From assembly GCF_001658005.1 (NCBI RefSeq), contig NZ_CP015986.1:806001-870000 (forward strand): a DNA stretch of 64,000 bases. The letters run 5' to 3'. The DNA is from Sphingobium sp. EP60837 (GTDB lineage: Bacteria; Pseudomonadota; Alphaproteobacteria; Sphingomonadales; Sphingomonadaceae). The notes beneath the pieces are model-generated. The model saw only the letters and a program-made list of their open reading frames with translations, had not been told where the DNA came from and searched no databases. Shown one piece after another: positions 1-8,358 of this stretch (position 1 is the first letter of the stretch; each line of letters opens with the position of its first letter). The translations under genes and the position numbers were made by a program.

Positions 1-183
1 GATCACGAGCACCCGCTTGGGAACACCAACCTGAATCGCCGCCAAACCAATGCCCGGCGCGTCATACATGGTCTCGAACATGTCATCGATCAGACGCTGC
101 AGATCGTCGTCGATCGCCTCCACCGGTGACGAAATGGTACGCAGGCGCGGATCGGGCGCCTCTAGGATCGGAAGAATGGCCAT
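1..183 (-). CDS. def: Peptide deformylase, N-terminal part (cut by window edge)
   Basis: This is the first 61 codons of a peptide deformylase, the metalloenzyme that removes the formyl group from the N-terminal methionine of new proteins. The translation starts [15 protein letters not shown] and contains [14 protein letters not shown], which is deformylase motif 1 (GxGLAAxQ), at about residues 44-51. The metal-binding motifs (EGCLS and HExDH) lie beyond the left edge. It is 31 nt downstream of recR on the same strand and probably co-transcribed with it. The methionyl-tRNA formyltransferase gene fmt, its functional partner, diverges from the other side of recR. The ATG at 181-183 is the natural start of the conserved N-terminus. 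Confidence 0.93.
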   Translation of the reverse strand, partial: MAILPILEAPDPRLRTISSPVEAIDDDLQRLIDDMFETMYDAPGIGLAAIQVGVPKRVLVI

Positions 184-214
184 GACCGTAAAATAATCCG
201 ACAGCGCCGAAAAT

Positions 215-811
215 TCAAGCGACCGGGCGCCTGGCCCGCAATGCTTGCGCCAAAGTGCCCTCGTCCAGATAGTCCAACTCGCCGCCCACCGGCACGCCAT
301 GGGCCAGTTGCGTCAGCCGCACCGGAAAACGCTCCAGCCGTTCGGCCAGATAATGCGCGGTCGTCTGCCCCTCCAGCGTCGCATTCATCGCCAGCACGAC
401 CTCGTCGATCCCGCCCGCCTCAACGCGGGACACCAGCGCATCAATGCTCAAATCCTCCGGCCGCACGCCCTCAAGCGCCGACAGGCGACCGCCCAGCACA
501 TGGAAGCGACCGGGGAACAGCCGCGATTTGTCCAACGCCCACAGGTCCGCCACATCCTCCACCACGCACAGCGCCCGTGCATCGCGGCGGGCATCGACAC
601 AGATGCCGCAAGGATCAACCGTATCGACATTTCCGCATATACCGCATGTCACGAGCCGGTCATTCACCGCGTCCAACGCGCGCAGCAGCGGCTCCAGCGC
701 GCTCTCGCGCTTCTTAAGCAGATGCAGCACGGCGCGCCGCGCGGAACGCGGGCCAAGGCCGGGCAGGCGGGACAGCGCCTGCGTCAGCGCTTCGATCTCG
801 GGAGAAGCCAT
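215..811 (-). CDS. recR: Recombination protein RecR
   Basis: The 198-residue product matches the usual RecR length. RecR works with RecO to load RecA at single-strand gaps. The N-terminus carries the helix-hairpin-helix segment with [17 protein letters not shown]. It is followed by a four-cysteine zinc finger ([16 protein letters not shown], about residues 56-71) and a TOPRIM domain beginning [13 protein letters not shown]. The C-terminal [15 protein letters not shown] segment is typical of the family. It reads toward def, 31 nt away, and its start faces fmt across about 117 nt that must hold both promoters. Confidence 0.97.
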   Translation of the reverse strand: MASPEIEALTQALSRLPGLGPRSARRAVLHLLKKRESALEPLLRALDAVNDRLVTCGICGNVDTVDPCGICVDARRDARALCVVEDVADLWALDKSRLFPGRFHVLGGRLSALEGVRPEDLSIDALVSRVEAGGIDEVVLAMNATLEGQTTAHYLAERLERFPVRLTQLAHGVPVGGELDYLDEGTLAQALRARRPVA

Positions 812-928
812 GGAACCGAGATAGGGGCTTGCAAGTCCGGGGTCAAAAGAGTTGAGAGACGTCCTTGGAAATACGCCTTAAGCCTATTCCCGAGGCGGCT
901 CCGGCCGGAACCCAACAAAAGGCCCGCC

Positions 929-1837
929 ATGCGCATCATCTATATGGGAACCCCCGATTTCGCCGTCCCCGCGCTCACCGCGCTGGCAAAGGCTGGCCAT
1001 GAAATCGTGGCGGTCTATAGCCAGCCGCCCCGCCCCGCCGGACGCGGAAAGGCGCTGCGCCCCTCACCCGTTCACAGCCAAGCCGAACAGATGGGCATTG
1101 AGGTGCACACGCCGCTCTCCCTGAAAGACGCGGAGGTCCAGGCCGCCTTCGCCGCGCTCAAGGCCGACGTTGCGGTGGTCGCCGCCTATGGCCTGATCCT
1201 CCCCCGCCCGATATTGGAAGCGCCTCGCTTCGGCTGCCTCAACATCCACGCCTCCCTGCTTCCCCGCTGGCGCGGCGCAGCGCCGATCCAACGCGCGATC
1301 CTGTCAGGCGACAATCTTAGCGGCGTCACGATCATGGATATGGAAGCCGGGCTCGACACAGGCCCCATGCGCGCCAAGCATGTCACGCCGATCGAGGACA
1401 AGACCGCAGGCACGCTTACGGACGAACTGGCGCAGGCAGGGGCGAAACTGATGGTCGAAGTGCTGGAGGACCTTCCCGCCCATCCGCCCATGCCCCAACC
1501 GGAGGAAGGCGTCACCTACGCATCAAAGATCGACAAGGCCGAATCCCGCATAGACTTTACCCGCGATGCACATCAGGTCGAACGACAGGTCCGCGCCTTC
1601 AATCCCTTTCCAGGCGCCTTCTTCGAATATCGCGGCGAACGCTTCCGCATTCTCGCTGCTCATGTGGAGGAACATGGCGGCGCGCCGGGCGAATTGCTCG
1701 ACAACAGCCTGCTCATCGGCTGCGGCCACGGGGCCATCCGTCCCACCCTCATCCAGCGCGCAGGCAAGGGCGCAATGTCACCCGGAGAACTGCTCCGCGG
1801 TTATGACATGCCAGCGGGCAGCCGCGTCGATGGCTAG
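929..1837 (+). CDS. fmt: Methionyl-tRNA formyltransferase
   Basis: The 302-residue enzyme transfers a formyl group from 10-formyl-tetrahydrofolate to initiator Met-tRNA. The N-terminus [16 protein letters not shown] is the classic Fmt opening. The catalytic segment [20 protein letters not shown], which includes the conserved His of the formyltransferase fold, lies near residue 110. The open frame runs much further upstream, but similarity begins only at the ATG at 929, so that start is chosen. It lies back to back with recR-def and is followed, after a palindromic repeat, by truA in the same direction. Confidence 0.97.
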   Translation: MRIIYMGTPDFAVPALTALAKAGHEIVAVYSQPPRPAGRGKALRPSPVHSQAEQMGIEVHTPLSLKDAEVQAAFAALKADVAVVAAYGLILPRPILEAPRFGCLNIHASLLPRWRGAAPIQRAILSGDNLSGVTIMDMEAGLDTGPMRAKHVTPIEDKTAGTLTDELAQAGAKLMVEVLEDLPAHPPMPQPEEGVTYASKIDKAESRIDFTRDAHQVERQVRAFNPFPGAFFEYRGERFRILAAHVEEHGGAPGELLDNSLLIGCGHGAIRPTLIQRAGKGAMSPGELLRGYDMPAGSRVDG

Positions 1838-1849
1838 CCCCTCAATAAG

Positions 1850-1901
1850 CCCCCTCCCTTTCAAGGGAGGGGGAAGGGGTGGGTGCGAGCGCAGCGAGCC
1901 C
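1850..1901. repeat. GC-rich palindromic repeat between fmt and truA (family B)
   Basis: A CCCCCTCCCTT / AAGGGAGGGGG hairpin at 1850-1873 is followed by AAGGGGTGGG and a GCGAGCGCAGCGAGC tract. The same modules recur at 15833-15966 (atpD-atpC) and, in part, at 52949-53046 (guaB-rsmB). There is no U-tract after the stem, so it is better described as an interspersed REP-like element than as a terminator. Confidence 0.7.
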
Positions 1902-1931
1902 AAACGCCAACAGCTTCACAAACATGATCAT

Positions 1932-2675
1932 ATGACCCGCTTCGCCTTCACCGTAGAATTTGATGGCCGCCCCTTCATGGGCTGGCAGCGCCAGGCGCAT
2001 GGCCCCAGCGTCCAGCAGGCACTGGAAGACGCCATTCACGCCATCACCGGCGAACAGGCCATCATCCACGCAGCTGGCCGCACCGACGCGGGCGTTCACG
2101 GCCTCGCGATGCGCGCGCACGCCGACATAGAAAAGCCCCTCACTCCCTTCCGCCTCATGGAGGCGATGAACGCGCGCCTGCGCCCCAATCCGGTCGCCAT
2201 CCTCGCCTGCGAGACTGTGCCCGATGATTGGCACGCCCGCTTCTCCTGCACCGGCCGGGCCTATATCTACCGGATCGCCAACCGCCGCGCCCCTCTGACG
2301 TTGGAAAGCGGCCTCATATGGCGCGTCATCCAGCCGCTCGACACGGACGCGATGCAGGAAGCGGCCCAACTCCTCGTTGGCCGCCATGACTTCACCACCT
2401 TCCGCTCGGCCCATTGCCAGGCCGAAAGCCCCCTAAAGTCTCTAGACCGCCTTGATGTCGCGCGCGAGGGCGACCGCATCGCCATCCATGCCGCAGCGCG
2501 CTCCTTCCTCCATCATCAGGTCCGCTCAATGGTAGGCTGCCTCGCCCTGGTCGGCATGGGCCGCTGGTCGGTCGAAGACATGTGCGCCGCCCGAGACGCC
2601 AAGAACCGCGCTGCACTAGGGCTAAACGCGCCGCCTGACGGCCTCTATTTCGTGAAGGCGCAATATCCCGAATGA
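1932..2675 (+). CDS. truA: tRNA pseudouridine(38-40) synthase
   Basis: The 247-residue TruA isomerises uridines 38-40 in the anticodon arm of tRNAs. It starts [21 protein letters not shown]. The catalytic aspartate lies in [17 protein letters not shown], at about residues 50-65. The later segments ([26 protein letters not shown]) also match the family. The ATG at 1932 is preferred over the longer open frame, which would run through the fmt tail and the palindromic repeat. It probably shares fmt's transcript. Confidence 0.96.
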   Translation: MTRFAFTVEFDGRPFMGWQRQAHGPSVQQALEDAIHAITGEQAIIHAAGRTDAGVHGLAMRAHADIEKPLTPFRLMEAMNARLRPNPVAILACETVPDDWHARFSCTGRAYIYRIANRRAPLTLESGLIWRVIQPLDTDAMQEAAQLLVGRHDFTTFRSAHCQAESPLKSLDRLDVAREGDRIAIHAAARSFLHHQVRSMVGCLALVGMGRWSVEDMCAARDAKNRAALGLNAPPDGLYFVKAQYPE

Positions 2676-2747
2676 CGCTTTTCGTTCCGTCCGTGCCGAG
2701 TAGGGACTGAGAACGAAGGGGGTGTTTTGGTATCAAGGTAGAGGCGC

Positions 2748-3479
2748 TTAAAGCCGCGTCCGGAACGGCGTGAAATCCGTTCCCTCATCATAGACGTCCA
2801 GCCCTTCGGCCCGCTTCAGCCCATTGACCACCATATAAGTCACCGGCGTCAGAACCGCTTCCCAAAGCACTTTCAGCATCCAATTGGTGACCATCACCGT
2901 TAGCACCTGATCCGTCGTCCAGGTGCCATAGAAGGCAAGCGGATAGAAAAGCAGGCTATCCACCCCCTGCCCGACGATCGTCGATCCGATCGTCCGCATC
3001 CACAGATGCTTGCCCTGCGTCAGCAGTTTCATCTTCGCCAGCACGAAACTGTTGGCGAACTCCCCCGCCCAGAAAGCCGCCAGCGAAGCGAAGACGATGC
3101 GCCATGTGCTGCCGAACACCGCCTCATAGGCTTTCTGGTCAGGCCAGCCTTCCGCCGGAGGCAGCTTCACCACCACCCAGCTCATCAGCGCCATGAACAG
3201 CATCGCGCCGAACCCCGCCCAGACGCAGCGCCGCGCCCGCGCATAGCCATAAACCTCGGTCAGCACGTCCCCAAGCACATAGCCCAACGGGAAAAACAGG
3301 ATGCCTGCGCCAAAGGTAAAGCCAAACAATGTCGATAGCTTCGCCGCCCCAATCAGGTTGGACAGCAGCAGGATCGCGACGAACGCTGCAATGAAGAAAT
3401 CGAAATAGCGCATGGGCCGCTCGGAGAGCGCCTGCGCATCGATTTTCCGAACCCCCATCTCGGTCATGCGCCCCTGCAT
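2748..3479 (-). CDS. Queuosine precursor transporter (YhhQ/VUT family)
   Basis: An integral membrane protein of about 243 residues in the VUT/YhhQ family, whose characterised members import queuosine precursors. About six hydrophobic segments are visible, beginning YFDFFIAAFVAILLLSNLIG. Family hallmarks are FPLGYVLGDVLTEVYGYARAR and, later, WAGEFANSFVLAKMK. The start is uncertain: 3479 (MQGRM, after a GGGGGGCGG tract), 3467 (MTEMG, after AGGGG) and 3530 are all in frame. No queuosine biosynthesis gene lies nearby, so the substrate rests on family membership alone. Confidence 0.87.
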   Translation of the reverse strand: MQGRMTEMGVRKIDAQALSERPMRYFDFFIAAFVAILLLSNLIGAAKLSTLFGFTFGAGILFFPLGYVLGDVLTEVYGYARARRCVWAGFGAMLFMALMSWVVVKLPPAEGWPDQKAYEAVFGSTWRIVFASLAAFWAGEFANSFVLAKMKLLTQGKHLWMRTIGSTIVGQGVDSLLFYPLAFYGTWTTDQVLTVMVTNWMLKVLWEAVLTPVTYMVVNGLKRAEGLDVYDEGTDFTPFRTRL

Positions 3480-3554
3480 ATCCGCCCCCCGCGCAAATGC
3501 AATGCCGCGCATGATTGCGCGCGCCCGCAACCCTCGCTATCGAAGCGCTCACAT

Positions 3555-3631
3555 GGCCCCGTAGCTCAGCTGGATAGAGCATTCGCCTTCTAAGCGAATG
3601 GTCGCAGGTTCGAATCCTGCCGGGGTCGCCA
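3555..3631 (+). tRNA. tRNA-Arg (anticodon TCT)
   Basis: A complete 77-nt cloverleaf. The acceptor GGCCCCG pairs with CGGGGTC (one G-T pair), the discriminator is G, and CCA is encoded. The D arm is GCTC...GAGC. The anticodon stem is TTCGC/GCGAA with loop CTTCTAA, giving anticodon TCT, which reads AGA. The T arm is GCAGG-TTCGAAT-CCTGC. A possible promoter is TTGCGC at 3515-3520 with CTATCG at 3537-3542, but this is weak. Confidence 0.97.
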
Positions 3632-3632
3632 C

Positions 3633-3731
3633 CTATAAACGCCAGCCCAGCAGCAGCATGACCAGCCCCGCGATCAGGATCGCGAAGGCCAGAAAGCCAA
3701 AGCCCCAGTCCGGGCCATCCCTATTCGCCAT
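3633..3731 (-). CDS. 32-residue single-pass membrane peptide, coupled to the upstream gene
   Basis: This small frame encodes MANRDGPDWGFGFLAFAILI and continues AGLVMLLLGWRL before a TAG stop. A short polar N-terminus is followed by about 20 uninterrupted hydrophobic residues and a final WRL, the look of a small membrane peptide. Its ATG overlaps the end of the monooxygenase-fold gene by 11 nt (GATGGCGAATAG contains this ATG and the upstream TAG), so translational coupling is likely. Its stop lies just beyond the 3' end of tRNA-Arg on the other strand. I do not recognise a named family and the function is unknown. Confidence 0.55.
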   Translation of the reverse strand: MANRDGPDWGFGFLAFAILIAGLVMLLLGWRL

Positions 3732-4071
3732 CGAGCGCGCTATCGAACGGCCTTCCCCGCATCAGCAGGTCGTCCGTCACGGTCATCGTGAAAATGGGGT
3801 CCGCATCGGGCGGCACTTCTGCGATGGCATCGACAAAGGCCGCACGCGTCTCCGGCTCGTCATAGACCATCTTCTGATCAAACGCCGCGCGCCATGTCGC
3901 CTCGTCCGGCCATTCCGCATAGCCGACGAAGCGCCCCTCCGCATCACGATGCAAGCGGGAGCCGTAGCTCCCATATTTTTCGCGGATCAGATCAGTCCCG
4001 CGCCGCCACGCCGCGCGGAACTGCTCTTCTTTACCTGGATGCACTCGCCACCAATAGACCGCGACGAACAT
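3721..4071 (-). CDS. Antibiotic biosynthesis monooxygenase-fold (dimeric alpha/beta barrel) protein
   Basis: A 116-residue cytoplasmic protein beginning MFVAVYWWRVHPGKEEQFRAAW, the usual opening of the ABM/YgiN-like ferredoxin-fold family, with a middle YAEWPDEATWRAAF strand-helix unit. Such proteins are small homodimers, some of which oxidise quinones or other aromatics without cofactor. The sequence alone does not give a substrate. The gene overlaps the following 32-residue membrane peptide by 11 nt. It lies downstream of fsa on the same strand with about 110 nt and a hairpin between them. Confidence 0.7.
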   Translation of the reverse strand: MFVAVYWWRVHPGKEEQFRAAWRRGTDLIREKYGSYGSRLHRDAEGRFVGYAEWPDEATWRAAFDQKMVYDEPETRAAFVDAIAEVPPDADPIFTMTVTDDLLMRGRPFDSALDGE

Positions 4072-4139
4072 CGCCTCTCTCCTTCAAGGATGAAAGAATG
4101 ATGCGCGCGGCCAGAGGTTGCAGCAATCCCTTCCCCTAC

Positions 4140-4162
4140 CCCGTTCGTTTCGAGCGAACGGG
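4140..4162. repeat. Inverted repeat downstream of fsa
   Basis: CCCGTTCG (4140-4147) and CGAACGGG (4155-4162) form a perfect 8-bp stem with a 7-nt loop in the fsa-monooxygenase gap. There is no T-run on either side, so a terminator role is unproven. Confidence 0.4.
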
Positions 4163-4180
4163 TGGGTAGCTGGGCCTAAA

Positions 4181-4834
4181 TCAAAGAACCGACTGCCCGG
4201 TCTTCTCCCAATCCGCCAGGAAGCCCGCGATGCCCTTTTCGGTCAGCACATGATTGAACAGCGCCTTGATGACCGAAGGCGGCGCAGTCATCACGTCCGC
4301 GCCGATCTTCGCGCTCTCCAACACATGGATCGGGTGCCGCACGCTCGCCACCAGGATTTCCGTGTCGAACGAATAATTGTCGTAGATCAGGCGGATGTCC
4401 TCGATCAGCTTCATGCCGTCAAAGCCATTATCGTCATGCCGCCCGACGAAGGGCGAAATGAAGCTCGCGCCCGCCTTCGCCGCCAAAAGCGCCTGATTGG
4501 CCGAGAAGCAGAGCGTCACATTGACCATCGTGCCTTCGCTGGTCAGCGCCTTGCAGGTCTTCAGGCCATCAATGGTCAGCGGCACCTTGATGCAGACATT
4601 GTCCGCGATCTTCCGCAGCACGGCCGCTTCCTTCATCATCGTCTCATGGTCGAGTGCGACCACCTCGGCCGACACCGGGCCATCGACGATGCCGCAGATT
4701 TCCTCGACGACTTCCACGAATTTGCGACCCGACTTGTGGATCAGCGACGGGTTGGTGGTGACGCCGTCCAGCAGGCCGGTGGCGGCAAGTTCGCGGATCT
4801 CATTGGTATCGGCGGTATCGACGAAGAACTTCAT
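4181..4834 (-). CDS. fsa: Fructose-6-phosphate aldolase / transaldolase, short (TalC) type
   Basis: The 217-residue product is the compact class I aldolase of the transaldolase family. It starts [35 protein letters not shown] marks the phosphosugar site. The Schiff-base lysine lies in [14 protein letters not shown], at about residue 85. Annotators call this group either transaldolase or fructose-6-phosphate aldolase, and sequence alone does not decide between them. The ATG at 4834 is preferred over the longer frame because it starts the conserved beta strand and follows a GGAG at suitable distance. In the cell it interconverts sugar phosphates of the pentose phosphate pathway. Confidence 0.9.
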   Translation of the reverse strand: MKFFVDTADTNEIRELAATGLLDGVTTNPSLIHKSGRKFVEVVEEICGIVDGPVSAEVVALDHETMMKEAAVLRKIADNVCIKVPLTIDGLKTCKALTSEGTMVNVTLCFSANQALLAAKAGASFISPFVGRHDDNGFDGMKLIEDIRLIYDNYSFDTEILVASVRHPIHVLESAKIGADVMTAPPSVIKALFNHVLTEKGIAGFLADWEKTGQSVL

Positions 4835-4977
4835 GGAAATGGCTCCGGAGCGGGGTGTGCGAATCGCCACCCCTTTAGCGGCTGATCCCGGCATTAGCCA
4901 TTATTGCCAGCAGCAGGCTTTACGGAAACAGGGCTGTAACATTATGACGGCGGCACCTTTCCAAAGGACCCAACTCG

Positions 4978-5643
4978 ATGCACCGCTTCCTGCGCCCACG
5001 CCACATCCCGGGCGCGCTCGCCATATTGGTGGCGACCGTTGCCATGCCCGCCGCTGCCGCTACCGGAGAAACGCAGGCATGGATCACTGAATCGCTCGTC
5101 ATCGCCGCAACGCCTGCCGATACGATCTCGCTGGACCACAGCCAGCGTTTCCGCCGCGACAGTTCGAACGGCGATCAGCAGACCGCTCGCGTCCTGCTGG
5201 ACCATCGCATCGCCAAGGGGGTGCAGCTTGGCGGCGGTCTCGCCTTCTTCCATTCCGGCCCGGAACAGGAGTTGCGCCTGTTTCAGCAGGCAACGCTCAC
5301 GCGCGGCATCTTTCTCGCCCGCACGCGGATCGAGCAGCGCTTTTTCGACACCGCCAACCGCGCAAGCTGGCGTCTTCGTCAGCGCGTGCAGGCGTCCCTC
5401 CCATTGGGCTCTGCAAAAGGCCCGACCCTCGTCGCCGCCGCCGAACTTTTCTTCCACCTCAACCGCGCGCGGCCCAGCGACAAGACGGGCCTGGCCGTCA
5501 TGCGCCAGCAGATCGGGCTGCGCCAGCCGCTCAGCAAGGCCATTGACGCCCAACTGCTCTACATGCGGCAACAGACCTTCCGCGACGGCCGCCCGGACGC
5601 TGTCGTCCATGTTCCCTGGCTATCGCTCAGCTGGAAAATCTGA
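4978..5643 (+). CDS. DUF2490-type exported protein, probable outer-membrane beta barrel
   Basis: A 221-residue protein with a signal peptide (about residues 1-28, hydrophobic LAILVATVAMPAAAA then ATGETQAW). The mature part consists of alternating amphipathic stretches such as VLLDHRIAKGVQLGGGLAFF and TRIEQRFFDTANRASWRLRQR and ends SLSWKI. This pattern, with an aromatic-containing C-terminal strand, fits the DUF2490 family of putative small beta barrels. An AAGGA precedes the ATG. No function is established. It stands alone between the divergent fsa and the co-oriented priA. Confidence 0.7.
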   Translation: MHRFLRPRHIPGALAILVATVAMPAAAATGETQAWITESLVIAATPADTISLDHSQRFRRDSSNGDQQTARVLLDHRIAKGVQLGGGLAFFHSGPEQELRLFQQATLTRGIFLARTRIEQRFFDTANRASWRLRQRVQASLPLGSAKGPTLVAAAELFFHLNRARPSDKTGLAVMRQQIGLRQPLSKAIDAQLLYMRQQTFRDGRPDAVVHVPWLSLSWKI

Positions 5644-5688
5644 ACGCGCCGCCTTGCCTCACGCCTCGCAACCGATAGGGAGGGGCAG

Positions 5689-7860
5689 ATGAGTTCGCGC
5701 GCCCGTGTCATCCTCCTGAACGCCGCCTTGGGCCCGCTCGATTATCGCGTGCCCCACGGGATGAGCGCCAAGCCCGGCAGCATCGTCGTCGCCCCGCTCG
5801 GCCCGCGCCAATTGATCGGCGTGGTGTGGGAAGAAGACGCCTTTCCCGACATCGAAACGGTCGGCGACAACCGCTTGCGCAACATCACCAGCGTCGTCGA
5901 TGCGCCCCCGGTCCCGGAAACCCTGCGCCGCCTGATCGAATGGACGGCAGATTATTATCTCGCCCCCATCGCCGCCGTGCTACGCATGACGCTCGCGTCG
6001 TTGAGCGCGCTCGAAGGCGCCCGCACCGTCATAGAATATCGCGCTACCGGCGACCTGCCCGATCGCATGACCGATCAGCGCGTGCAGGCGATGGAGCGTA
6101 TCGGCGAGCGACAGGGCCTGATCCGTGAACTGGCGATGATCGGCGGCGTCAGCGACGCCGTCATCCGTGGCCTGGTCAAGGCCGGGGCCTTCGAAGCGGT
6201 GGAGGTCAGCGTCGATACGCCCTTCCCCGCGCCCGATCCCGGCCATGCGCCGCCCGTCCTGTCAGACAATCAGGCGGCAGCGGCAGACCAGTTCGTCCAG
6301 GCCGTCAACGAACGCAACTTCGCGCCCTTCCTCCTCGATGGCGTTACCGGCTCCGGCAAGACCGAAGTCTATTTCGAAGCCATCGCCGCCGCCATCCGGC
6401 AGGGCCGCCAGGTCCTCGTCCTCCTCCCCGAAATCGCGCTGACCGAACCCTTTCTCGAACGCTTCGAAAAACGCTTCGGCACGGTCCCGGTTAACTGGCA
6501 TAGCGGCCTGCGCCAGACCGAACGCCGCCGCGCCTGGCGCGCCATAGCTGCGGGTGAAGCCGCCGTGGTGGTTGGCGCCCGCTCCGCCCTCTTCCTGCCC
6601 TATCCCAATCTTGGCCTGATCGTCGTCGATGAAGCGCATGAGGCCAGCTTCAAGCAGGAGGATGGCGTCCATTATCACGCCCGCGACGTGGCGGTGATGC
6701 GCGGGCTGATCGAGAAATTCCCCGTCATCCTGGCCTCCGCCACGCCCGCGATCGAAACGCGCCATCAGGTCGAACTCGGCCGCTATCAGGAAATCAAGCT
6801 CCCCTCCCGCTTCGGCGGCGCGGAAATGCCGGGGATAGAGGGGATCAACCTCCTCACCGACCCACCTGAGCGCGGCCGCTGGATCGCGCCGCCTCTCGTC
6901 AAGGCCATCGATGAAACAATGGAAAAGGGCGAACAAAGCCTCCTCTTCCTCAACCGGCGCGGCTATGCCCCGCTGACGCTGTGCCGCCATTGCGGCTACC
7001 GCTTCCAATGCCCCAATTGCACCAGCTGGATGGTCGAGCACCGCCTGACGCGTCGCCTCGCCTGTCATCACTGCGGCCATGTCATCCCCTCGCCGCGCTT
7101 CTGCCCGGAATGCAAGGAGGAGGACAGCCTTGTCGCCTGCGGCCCCGGCGTCGAACGCATCGCGGATGAGGTAAAAGCGCTATGGCCACAGGCGCGCACC
7201 GCCATCGTCACCTCCGACACGCTCTGGTCCCCCGCCAAGGTCGCCGAGTTCGTGAAGTCGGTGGAGGCAGGCGCGGTCGATATCATCATCGGCACACAGC
7301 TCGTCACGAAGGGCTATCATTTCCCCAACCTGACGCTGGTCGGCGTGATCGACGCCGACCTCGGCCTGGAAGGCGGCGACCTGCGCGCTGCCGAGCGCAC
7401 CTTCCAGCAGATCGTTCAGGTCGCGGGCCGCGCTGGCCGTGGTCAAAAACCCGGCCGCGTCTTCATCCAGACGCGGATGCTGGAAGCGGAGGTCATCAAA
7501 GCGCTCATCGCGGGCGATTCGGAACGCTTCTATGAAGTGGAGACTGAAAATCGCCGACGCGCCAACGCCCCGCCCTTCGGCCGCTTCGCCGCCATCATCG
7601 TATCCAGCGAGGATGCCGACGAGGCTGCTCAGGTCGCCCGGCTGATCGGCAAGTCCGCCCCGATGATAGACGGCATGCGCGTCTATGGGCCTGCGCCCGC
7701 ACCCCTCTCGGTCCTGCGCGGCCGCCACCGCCACCGCCTGTTGATCCACGCCACAAGGGCGATGGACGTGCAGAGCGCCATCCGCGAATGGCTCGGCAAT
7801 CTCACCTGGAAATCAGGCACCCGCGTCGCCGTGGACGTCGATCCCTACAGCTTCATGTGA
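5689..7860 (+). CDS. priA: Primosomal protein N', replication restart helicase
   Basis: The 723-residue superfamily 2 helicase recognises stalled forks and reloads DnaB. An N-terminal 3'-DNA-binding domain (from ARVILLNAALGPLDYRVP) precedes Walker A GVTGSGKTEVYFEA at about residue 220 and Walker B VDEAHEASFKQEDG. Eight zinc-binding cysteines follow (CRHCGYRFQCPNC and CHHCG...CPEC). Helicase motifs V and VI are visible in GTQLVTKGYHFPN and QVAGRAGRG. It ends in FM with TGA. The short DUF1289 gene follows after 15 nt. Confidence 0.97.
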   Translation: MSSRARVILLNAALGPLDYRVPHGMSAKPGSIVVAPLGPRQLIGVVWEEDAFPDIETVGDNRLRNITSVVDAPPVPETLRRLIEWTADYYLAPIAAVLRMTLASLSALEGARTVIEYRATGDLPDRMTDQRVQAMERIGERQGLIRELAMIGGVSDAVIRGLVKAGAFEAVEVSVDTPFPAPDPGHAPPVLSDNQAAAADQFVQAVNERNFAPFLLDGVTGSGKTEVYFEAIAAAIRQGRQVLVLLPEIALTEPFLERFEKRFGTVPVNWHSGLRQTERRRAWRAIAAGEAAVVVGARSALFLPYPNLGLIVVDEAHEASFKQEDGVHYHARDVAVMRGLIEKFPVILASATPAIETRHQVELGRYQEIKLPSRFGGAEMPGIEGINLLTDPPERGRWIAPPLVKAIDETMEKGEQSLLFLNRRGYAPLTLCRHCGYRFQCPNCTSWMVEHRLTRRLACHHCGHVIPSPRFCPECKEEDSLVACGPGVERIADEVKALWPQARTAIVTSDTLWSPAKVAEFVKSVEAGAVDIIIGTQLVTKGYHFPNLTLVGVIDADLGLEGGDLRAAERTFQQIVQVAGRAGRGQKPGRVFIQTRMLEAEVIKALIAGDSERFYEVETENRRRANAPPFGRFAAIIVSSEDADEAAQVARLIGKSAPMIDGMRVYGPAPAPLSVLRGRHRHRLLIHATRAMDVQSAIREWLGNLTWKSGTRVAVDVDPYSFM

Positions 7861-7875
7861 TGGCCAAAAACGCCC

Positions 7876-8031
7876 ATGGAAAGCCCCTGCGTTAACATCT
7901 GCATGCTGGACAAGGCAGGCCGCCTCTGCACCGGCTGCGGCCGCACAAGAGACGAAATCAGACGCTGGCGCGGCATGAGCAAGGCCGAACGCCGCGCAAT
8001 CATGGAGCGGCTGAAGCAAGCGGACCCGTGA
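7876..8031 (+). CDS. DUF1289 small cysteine-rich protein
   Basis: A 51-residue protein starting MESPCVNICMLDKAGRLCTG. Four cysteines (5, 9, 18, 21, in a CxxxC...CxxC arrangement) followed by RTRDEIRRW are the signature of DUF1289. The spacing suggests a bound metal or Fe-S cluster, but the family has no assigned reaction. It begins 15 nt after priA and is almost certainly on the same transcript, with no obvious ribosome binding site of its own. Confidence 0.85.
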   Translation: MESPCVNICMLDKAGRLCTGCGRTRDEIRRWRGMSKAERRAIMERLKQADP

Positions 8032-8358
8032 CGATAAAAACCGGCCGCGCAGCCCAGAATTGCAGTCCGGGGCCCGATCAATGTCGGTCGCCAGCTCTTC
8101 CTAACCGTCACCAGCTCTTCGTCACCCCGGACTCGATCCGGGGTCTCACTCAACTTCGCCAATCAAAGGAAGCGGGATTTCGATTTAAGGCCGGTATGTC
8201 GGGAGAGGTGTCCCTAACGGCCATTAGCGGACGTTGCGCAAGCCCCTCACCTCTTCCGCAAGCGGGAGGGGCCCGAGACTTGCCGAACTGCAGGTGAGGC
8301 TTAGTCGCAGCGGGATAGGCTGTGCGGCGTCCGCTAACCACCCAAAGCCGACACGCCC
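8032..8358. other. 327-bp intergenic region between DUF1289 and ada (convergent genes)
   Basis: I find no convincing gene here. It holds a family A repeat unit (8120-8149) and a second palindromic stretch around 8248-8275 (CCCCTCACCTCTTCCGCAAG then CGGGAGGGG), related to family B. Two copies of CCAGCTCTTC flank a short spacer at about 8091-8120. The genes on both sides point into this region, so the repeats may serve as 3' ends, but no U-tract follows a stem. Confidence 0.6.
8120..8149. repeat. Palindromic repeat, family A half unit
   Basis: CGTCACCCCGGACTCGATCC followed by GGGGTCTCAC forms a CCCCGGA/TCCGGGG stem-loop introduced by CGTCA and closed by TCTCA. The same frame (CGTCA, stem-loop, TCTCA) recurs at 13365-13447. 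A CGTCA, stem-loop, TCTGA form occurs at 42725-42800. Confidence 0.65.

Noticed and set aside
245..928. Long N-terminal extension of fmt
   Set aside because: The region is antisense to recR; Fmt similarity begins exactly at 929.
3555..3735. tRNA-Arg as an attachment site of an integrated element
   Set aside because: No integrase, direct repeat of the tRNA 3' end or foreign genes lie on either side.
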